Positions 56,251 through 64,000 of a stretch of 64,000 bases of DNA are shown one piece after another. Within the stretch, counting starts at the first letter, position 1. The number at the start of each line of letters is the position of its first letter. A program made the translations under genes and the position numbers. Under the pieces are notes generated by a model. The model saw nothing but the letters and a program-made list of their open reading frames with translations. It was not told the DNA's origin and ran no database searches. The stretch is taken from the NCBI RefSeq assembly GCF_012396585.1, contig NZ_JAAXPR010000005.1, positions 1 through 64,000 of the forward strand. The letters are read 5' to 3'. This DNA is from Streptococcus ovuberis. Its GTDB lineage: Bacteria > Bacillota > Bacilli > Lactobacillales > Streptococcaceae.

Positions 56251-57450
56251 ATGAGTAAAGCCCTTATTATTGGAGCTGGCGGGGTTGCCAGCGTAACGGT
56301 CCACAAATGTGTTCAAAACTACAAGGTGTTTGATGAAATCTGTATCGCCTCACGGACCAAGTCCAAATGCGATGCCTTGAAAGAAAAATTAGACGGCCAA
56401 GGTTGCAAGATTTCAACGGCTCAAGTGGATGCGGACAATGTGGACGAATTGATCGCTTTGATCAACGATTTCCAGCCAGACATCGTCATCAACTTGGCCC
56501 TTCCTTACCAAGATTTGACCATCATGGATGCTTGCTTGGCGACCAAGACCCACTACCTGGATACGGCCAACTATGAGCCAGAGGACACGGCTAAGTTCGA
56601 GTACAAGTGGCAATGGGACTATAAAAAACGTTTTGAAGAAGCGGGGATCACAGCCATCTTGGGATCTGGTTTTGACCCAGGAGTGACGGGTGTCTTCTCG
56701 GCCTATGCCCAAAAGCACTACTTCGATGAAATCAACTACATCGATATCTTGGATTGTAACGGCGGTGACCATGGCTACCCATTTGCGACCAACTTCAACC
56801 CTGAAATCAATATTCGCGAAGTCTCTGCCAATGGCCGTTACTGGGAAAATGGCGAGTGGGTCGAAACAAAGCCAATGGAAATCAAGCGTGTCTATGACTT
56901 TGACCAAGTGGGCGAGAAGGACATGTACCTCCTTTACCATGAAGAGTTGGAATCTCTGGCTCAAAACATCAAGGGTATCAAGCGCATCCGCTTCTTCATG
57001 ACCTTTGGCCAATCCTACTTGACCCACCTCAAGTGCTTGGAAAATGTTGGCATGACCTCAATTGAGCCAATTATGTACGAAGGCAAGGAAATCATTCCGC
57101 TTCAATTCTTGAAAGCGGTGCTGCCAGACCCGGCTAGCTTGGGCCCAAGAACCGTTGGGAAAACCAATATCGGCTGTATCTTCCAAGGCAAGAAAGACGG
57201 CAAGGACGTGACCTACTATGTCTACAATGTCTGCGACCACCAAGCATGTTACGCCGAAGTAGGGTCACAAGCCATCTCCTATACCACCGGCGTTCCAGCC
57301 ATGATTGGTGCCATGTTGGTGTTAAATGGCCAGTGGCAAAAACCAGGCGTCTTCAACGTGGAAGAGTTGGATCCGGATCCATTCATGGAAGCCTTGAACG
57401 AGTGGGGCTTGCCATGGCAAGAAGACTTTAACCCAGTCTTGGTGGACTAG
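56251..57450 (+). CDS. Carboxynorspermidine/carboxyspermidine dehydrogenase (Lys9-like)
   Basis: 399 residues. Saccharopine-dehydrogenase family: NADP-binding IIGAGGVASV (about 5-14) and GSGFDPGVTGVFSAYA. It condenses aspartate semialdehyde with a diamine (putrescine or diaminopropane; agmatine in a newer variant) and reduces the imine to a carboxy-polyamine. AGAAAGGAAAG precedes the ATG. The next gene decarboxylates its product, and the two abut without a gap. Confidence 0.88.
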   Translation: MSKALIIGAGGVASVTVHKCVQNYKVFDEICIASRTKSKCDALKEKLDGQGCKISTAQVDADNVDELIALINDFQPDIVINLALPYQDLTIMDACLATKTHYLDTANYEPEDTAKFEYKWQWDYKKRFEEAGITAILGSGFDPGVTGVFSAYAQKHYFDEINYIDILDCNGGDHGYPFATNFNPEINIREVSANGRYWENGEWVETKPMEIKRVYDFDQVGEKDMYLLYHEELESLAQNIKGIKRIRFFMTFGQSYLTHLKCLENVGMTSIEPIMYEGKEIIPLQFLKAVLPDPASLGPRTVGKTNIGCIFQGKKDGKDVTYYVYNVCDHQACYAEVGSQAISYTTGVPAMIGAMLVLNGQWQKPGVFNVEELDPDPFMEALNEWGLPWQEDFNPVLVD

Positions 57451-58602
57451 ATGACAGAGGCGACAATTCAGTGGTCGGTTGACAAGGTCCCGACCCCAGC
57501 CTTTGTGGTTGAAGAAAACTTACTTCGTCAAAACTTGGAAATTTTGGCCCGTGTCAAAGAAGAAGCAGGCTGCAAGATTCTCTTGGCGCAAAAAGCCTTT
57601 TCCATGTTTCACTTTTACCCCTTAATCGCTAAATACCTTGATGGGACAACAGCTAGTGGCATACACGAAGCGAAATTGGGCTACGAAGAATTTGGCGGGG
57701 AGACCCATGTCTTTTCCCCAGCCTATCGCCCAGAGGAAATCGAGGAGCTACTACCAATCTGCGACCACTTGGTCTTTAACTCCTTTGGCCAATGGCTACG
57801 CTACAAGGACCAGGTCCTGGCCAGTGGCAAGTCTGTTGGTCTTCGGATCAATCCAGAATGCTCCACCCAAGAAGGCCATGCCATCTACGATCCCTGCTCC
57901 CCTGGTTCGCGTCTTGGCATTACCTTGGAGCAGTTTGAGGGTCAGGATTTGACAGGGATTGATGGCCTACACTTCCACACCCTTTGCCAGCAAAATTCGG
58001 ATGACTTGGCCACGACCTTGCGAGCAGTGGAAGAGAAGTTTGGGAGCTATTTGCACCAGATGAAGTGGCTCAACTTTGGTGGAGGTCACCATATCACACG
58101 GGCGGACTACGATGTGGACCTCTTGATTGCAGAAGTCAAACGTATTAAGGAAACCTATGGTGTTGAAGTCTATCTGGAGCCAGGGGAAGCCGTTGCTTTA
58201 AATGCTGGCTATCTGGTTGCTCAAGTCTTGGACATCACAGAAAACCGTGGTGTTTTCAATGCCATCCTGGACACATCAGCGACCTGCCACATGCCAGATG
58301 TCCTTGAGATGCCTTACCGTCCGCATATCATCGGCTCTGGAGAACCTCATGAGCAACCCTATACCTATCGCCTGGGAGGCCCGACCTGTTTAGCGGGAGA
58401 CCACATCGGGGAGTACAGCTTTGCCCAGCCTTTGGAAATTGGTAGCCGCCTTATTTTCTGTGATATGGCCATCTACTCCATGGTCAAGACCAATACCTTT
58501 AATGGTATGCCCTTGGCTTCCATCATGGCAGTAGATGCCCACAACCAAGTGAGCTTGGTCAAATCTTTTGGTTATGAGGAGTTTAAGAGGCGGCTTTCCT
58601 AA
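57451..58602 (+). CDS. nspC: Carboxynorspermidine/carboxyspermidine decarboxylase
   Basis: 383 residues. Alanine-racemase-like PLP barrel: PLP lysine in LLAQKAFS (about residue 49), then GGGHHITRADYD and a late TCLAGDHIGEYSF. It decarboxylates carboxyspermidine to spermidine (or the nor- form). The ATG follows the stop of the dehydrogenase directly. Last gene of the operon, with a terminator after it. Confidence 0.9.
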   Translation: MTEATIQWSVDKVPTPAFVVEENLLRQNLEILARVKEEAGCKILLAQKAFSMFHFYPLIAKYLDGTTASGIHEAKLGYEEFGGETHVFSPAYRPEEIEELLPICDHLVFNSFGQWLRYKDQVLASGKSVGLRINPECSTQEGHAIYDPCSPGSRLGITLEQFEGQDLTGIDGLHFHTLCQQNSDDLATTLRAVEEKFGSYLHQMKWLNFGGGHHITRADYDVDLLIAEVKRIKETYGVEVYLEPGEAVALNAGYLVAQVLDITENRGVFNAILDTSATCHMPDVLEMPYRPHIIGSGEPHEQPYTYRLGGPTCLAGDHIGEYSFAQPLEIGSRLIFCDMAIYSMVKTNTFNGMPLASIMAVDAHNQVSLVKSFGYEEFKRRLS

Positions 58603-58665
58603 GAGCTACAGTCAATCGGAATTAAGGAAGGTCATTTAAGCCTGTTAACATTTCTATAAACAAAT

Positions 58666-58714
58666 ACCCACCGGCTTTTCATCATCAATGCTGCTGATGG
58701 ATAGCTAGGTGGGT
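58666..58714. terminator. Bidirectional intrinsic terminator
   Basis: ACCCACC (58666-58672) and GGTGGGT (58708-58714), with a further CATCA/TGATG stem inside and TTTTC after it. It separates the polyamine operon from the convergent TSUP gene. Confidence 0.7.
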
Positions 58715-58722
58715 TTTCGTTG

Positions 58723-59502
58723 TTAAATATTAGTGATGATGTTGAAGGAGCAAATGGCAAGCAAGCTCAGAATCATGAGGCGATACATGAGGGTCACCTG
58801 TTTTTCACTCAGCAAGTGATTGATCTGGGTGCCGAGGTAGCCGCCGAGAATAGCTGTAACAGCGATGATTGGAAACAGGGATAGGTCAAAAATAGTGTCT
58901 GACCTTGCTCCAAAAATCGCCAGCAATTTTGGCATTTGGGCAAAGAAAATCATACCGATGGAGTAGGGGGTGGACTCTTTGACAGTCATTGACATGAAGC
59001 CTAGAAGGACAATGACATTTAGAGGACCGCCACCGATACCAAGAAATACAGAGAGGGCTCCAACGGCTAAACCAAAACCAAAGATAGCAGCTTTGGCTTT
59101 GATGGCTAATTTTGGCAAATGCTCTTTAAAGAGGGTGAAGAGGAGGACTGCTAACAAGACTAAAAAGAGCAATATGGCTTGAATCATAGTTACTCTATTG
59201 TTGGGGAAAGACTGGATCAGCGCTTTAAATATCCGATCTCCAAAGTAACCGCCTATAAGAGATCCACCAGCTAGTAGGAGCATGGTAATCTTGTTGAAGC
59301 CTTGTCCGCTCTTGCTGTGCTTGTATAGGGAGGACAAACACATGGAAAAGACAGCAATGGTAGAATAGACACCGATAGTGCTGGCTGAGTCCATGCCAAT
59401 CAGGTCGAAAACAGGTTTGATAATAGCGCCGCCTCCAGCACCTGTGATAGCGCCGAGACAAGTGGCTAAAAGGATAATGAGGCCATAAAGAAGTGCGGTC
59501 AT
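58723..59502 (-). CDS. TSUP (TauE/SafE) family permease
   Basis: 259 residues, eight or so membrane segments with the family motifs GAITGAGGGAI near the N-terminus and LGIGGGPLNVI in the second half. Members export sulfite, sulfonates or organic acids. It lies 26 bp after the GH1 gene on the same strand, so it may ride with the beta-glucoside operon; a substrate link is not evident. AGAAAGGAAAGC precedes the ATG. Confidence 0.85.
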   Translation of the reverse strand: MTALLYGLIILLATCLGAITGAGGGAIIKPVFDLIGMDSASTIGVYSTIAVFSMCLSSLYKHSKSGQGFNKITMLLLAGGSLIGGYFGDRIFKALIQSFPNNRVTMIQAILLFLVLLAVLLFTLFKEHLPKLAIKAKAAIFGFGLAVGALSVFLGIGGGPLNVIVLLGFMSMTVKESTPYSIGMIFFAQMPKLLAIFGARSDTIFDLSLFPIIAVTAILGGYLGTQINHLLSEKQVTLMYRLMILSLLAICSFNIITNI

Positions 59503-59528
59503 AGCTTTCCTTTCTAAATTAACATTTC

Positions 59529-61031
<1,503 letters not shown>

Positions 61032-61066
61032 TCACGTAGGTACTGTCTTAGCTCAATTATTTTAGT

Positions 61067-63046
<1,980 letters not shown>

Positions 63047-63934
63047 CTATTTTCCAAAATCGTCGATGATAGGGTTGCCGGACTTACGTTTCTTTTCATA
63101 GCCGCGGGAGACTTCCATACGATGGTTATAATGGGTGTCGTACTGGTGGGCAAAGACATTGGCATAGAGCACATCGAGAACAAAGGACAAAGACAGGAGG
63201 GAGGAGAAATTCCCGAGGTTATCGACTAGTTTTTCCCGCGTAGAGAGGTGGAGGGTCAAATCCGCTAACCGAGTCAGCTGATTATCTCCGTAGGACGTCA
63301 AGGCAAAAAATGGCAGGTTTCGCCGCCTAAGGACATCTGCCGTTTTGAGCAGTTGTTCAACCTCTCCAGAGTAGGATAAGAGGATAAAACAAGTGGTTTT
63401 TGGAGCTGTTTTAGCCTGAAAGAAAAAATTATCGCCTCGTCGTTCAACTTGGACTGACTTGCCAATTTTCAACATCCGATTTTTAAACGTTTCTGCCATC
63501 TCAAGTGGATCACCCGCTGCTCCGATAATAATATGTTCTGCCTCCAGTAAGAGACGCGTGGCTTTTTGGAGGCTATCGTGTTCTAATAAGTCTAAACTAT
63601 CTTCTACGGTGTCCTTGTAGAGGGCGGCTAACTTATTGGCTAACGCTTTATTCTTATCCTTGGCTGTGAAAGGACGATTGGGGTTGACCTGTTGAGACGA
63701 GCGTTCTAAATAGTCCAATTCTTTCAGATAGGCTTCCTTAAAAGCATTGAAGCCTGCATAGCCAATCTGTTGGCAAAAGCGGCTAACGGTAGAAGGGGCT
63801 ATGTAAAGTTCATTGGCTATCGCTCGTGAGCTCTTATGCTTTAACTCTCGACCGGCGTTGATGAAATAATCTGCTAGACTGACTTCAGTGGCCGTCATCC
63901 TCTCTTTTTGAGTTAATTTTTCTAAGATTAGCAT
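63047..63934 (-). CDS. RpiR/MurR-family transcriptional regulator
   Basis: 295 residues. N-terminal helix-turn-helix (about 20-75: SRAIANELYIAPSTVSRFCQQIG) and a SIS sugar-phosphate-binding domain (about 120-250 with IIGAAGDPLEMAETF and LSYSGEVEQLL). It is inferred to sense the phospho-sugar and control the EIIBCA and GH1 genes downstream. AAAGGAGAAGCT precedes the ATG. Confidence 0.88.
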   Translation of the reverse strand: MLILEKLTQKERMTATEVSLADYFINAGRELKHKSSRAIANELYIAPSTVSRFCQQIGYAGFNAFKEAYLKELDYLERSSQQVNPNRPFTAKDKNKALANKLAALYKDTVEDSLDLLEHDSLQKATRLLLEAEHIIIGAAGDPLEMAETFKNRMLKIGKSVQVERRGDNFFFQAKTAPKTTCFILLSYSGEVEQLLKTADVLRRRNLPFFALTSYGDNQLTRLADLTLHLSTREKLVDNLGNFSSLLSLSFVLDVLYANVFAHQYDTHYNHRMEVSRGYEKKRKSGNPIIDDFGK

Positions 63935-64000
63935 AGCTTCTCCTTTGGGTTAAGATCTCGTTTTATTCATTATAGCATTAAGCAGGTAGAAGGGGTAGAG

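Overview
This window looks like a chromosomal segment of a low-GC Gram-positive coccus, most likely Streptococcus suis or a close relative. The grounds are the murA-epuA-endA order, the comEA-comEC pair, a preQ1-II riboswitch in front of queT (a class known from Streptococcaceae), a T-box in front of pheS, Rgg, EpuA and DUF3272-like proteins, and streptococcal IS3 and IS30 remnants. No rRNA, tRNA, prophage or CRISPR array was seen.

Region 1 (261-16071) is a rhamnoside-utilisation island. An AraC regulator is divergent from a cytoplasmic GH3 beta-glucosidase, a GPH sugar symporter fused to a PTS IIA domain, and a GH78 alpha-L-rhamnosidase. A second AraC regulator is divergent from rhaB, followed by rhaA, rhaD and fucO. 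Together they would import intact rhamnosyl-glucosides, split them inside the cell, and convert rhamnose to DHAP and 1,2-propanediol. cre sites lie at rhaB and fucO.

Region 2 (16200-22000) is a decay zone: a broken IS3 element, a DUF1846 gene, a truncated IS30 transposase, an Rgg regulator whose stop codon lies in an IS-end-like repeat, and the relic of a wall-anchored surface protein.

Region 3 (22068-34407) is mostly core: queG, prfB with its programmed +1 frameshift, ftsEX, a PurR-type pbuX-xpt operon, a GIY-YIG protein and TrmN6-like methyltransferase divergent from plsC, the DNA-uptake pair comEA-comEC, and a His-rich metal-binding protein. Region 4 (34721-51138) holds fhs, a gtrA pseudogene, the riboswitch-queT unit, DUF1146, murA-epuA-endA, a T-box pheS-GNAT-ASCH-pheT operon that contains a cluster of hairpins, a ycxB pseudogene, a decayed copy of the pheT 3' end, birA and an ABC-2 transporter.

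Region 5 (51322-64000) holds tpiA, then a polyamine operon (amino acid decarboxylase, SpeE-like, ureohydrolase, carboxynorspermidine dehydrogenase and decarboxylase) behind a leader with an attenuator-like hairpin. A convergent beta-glucoside operon follows (rpiR, EIIBCA, GH1 and a TSUP permease).

The most unusual signals are these: a set of five genes whose ATG falls exactly at the predicted +1 of an extended -10 promoter (candidate leaderless mRNAs); a multi-hairpin element inside the pheST operon; a C-terminal tail shared by two unrelated glycosidases; a SpeE-like protein with altered motifs in an operon that could make spermidine by a non-classical route; and the decayed pheT tail.
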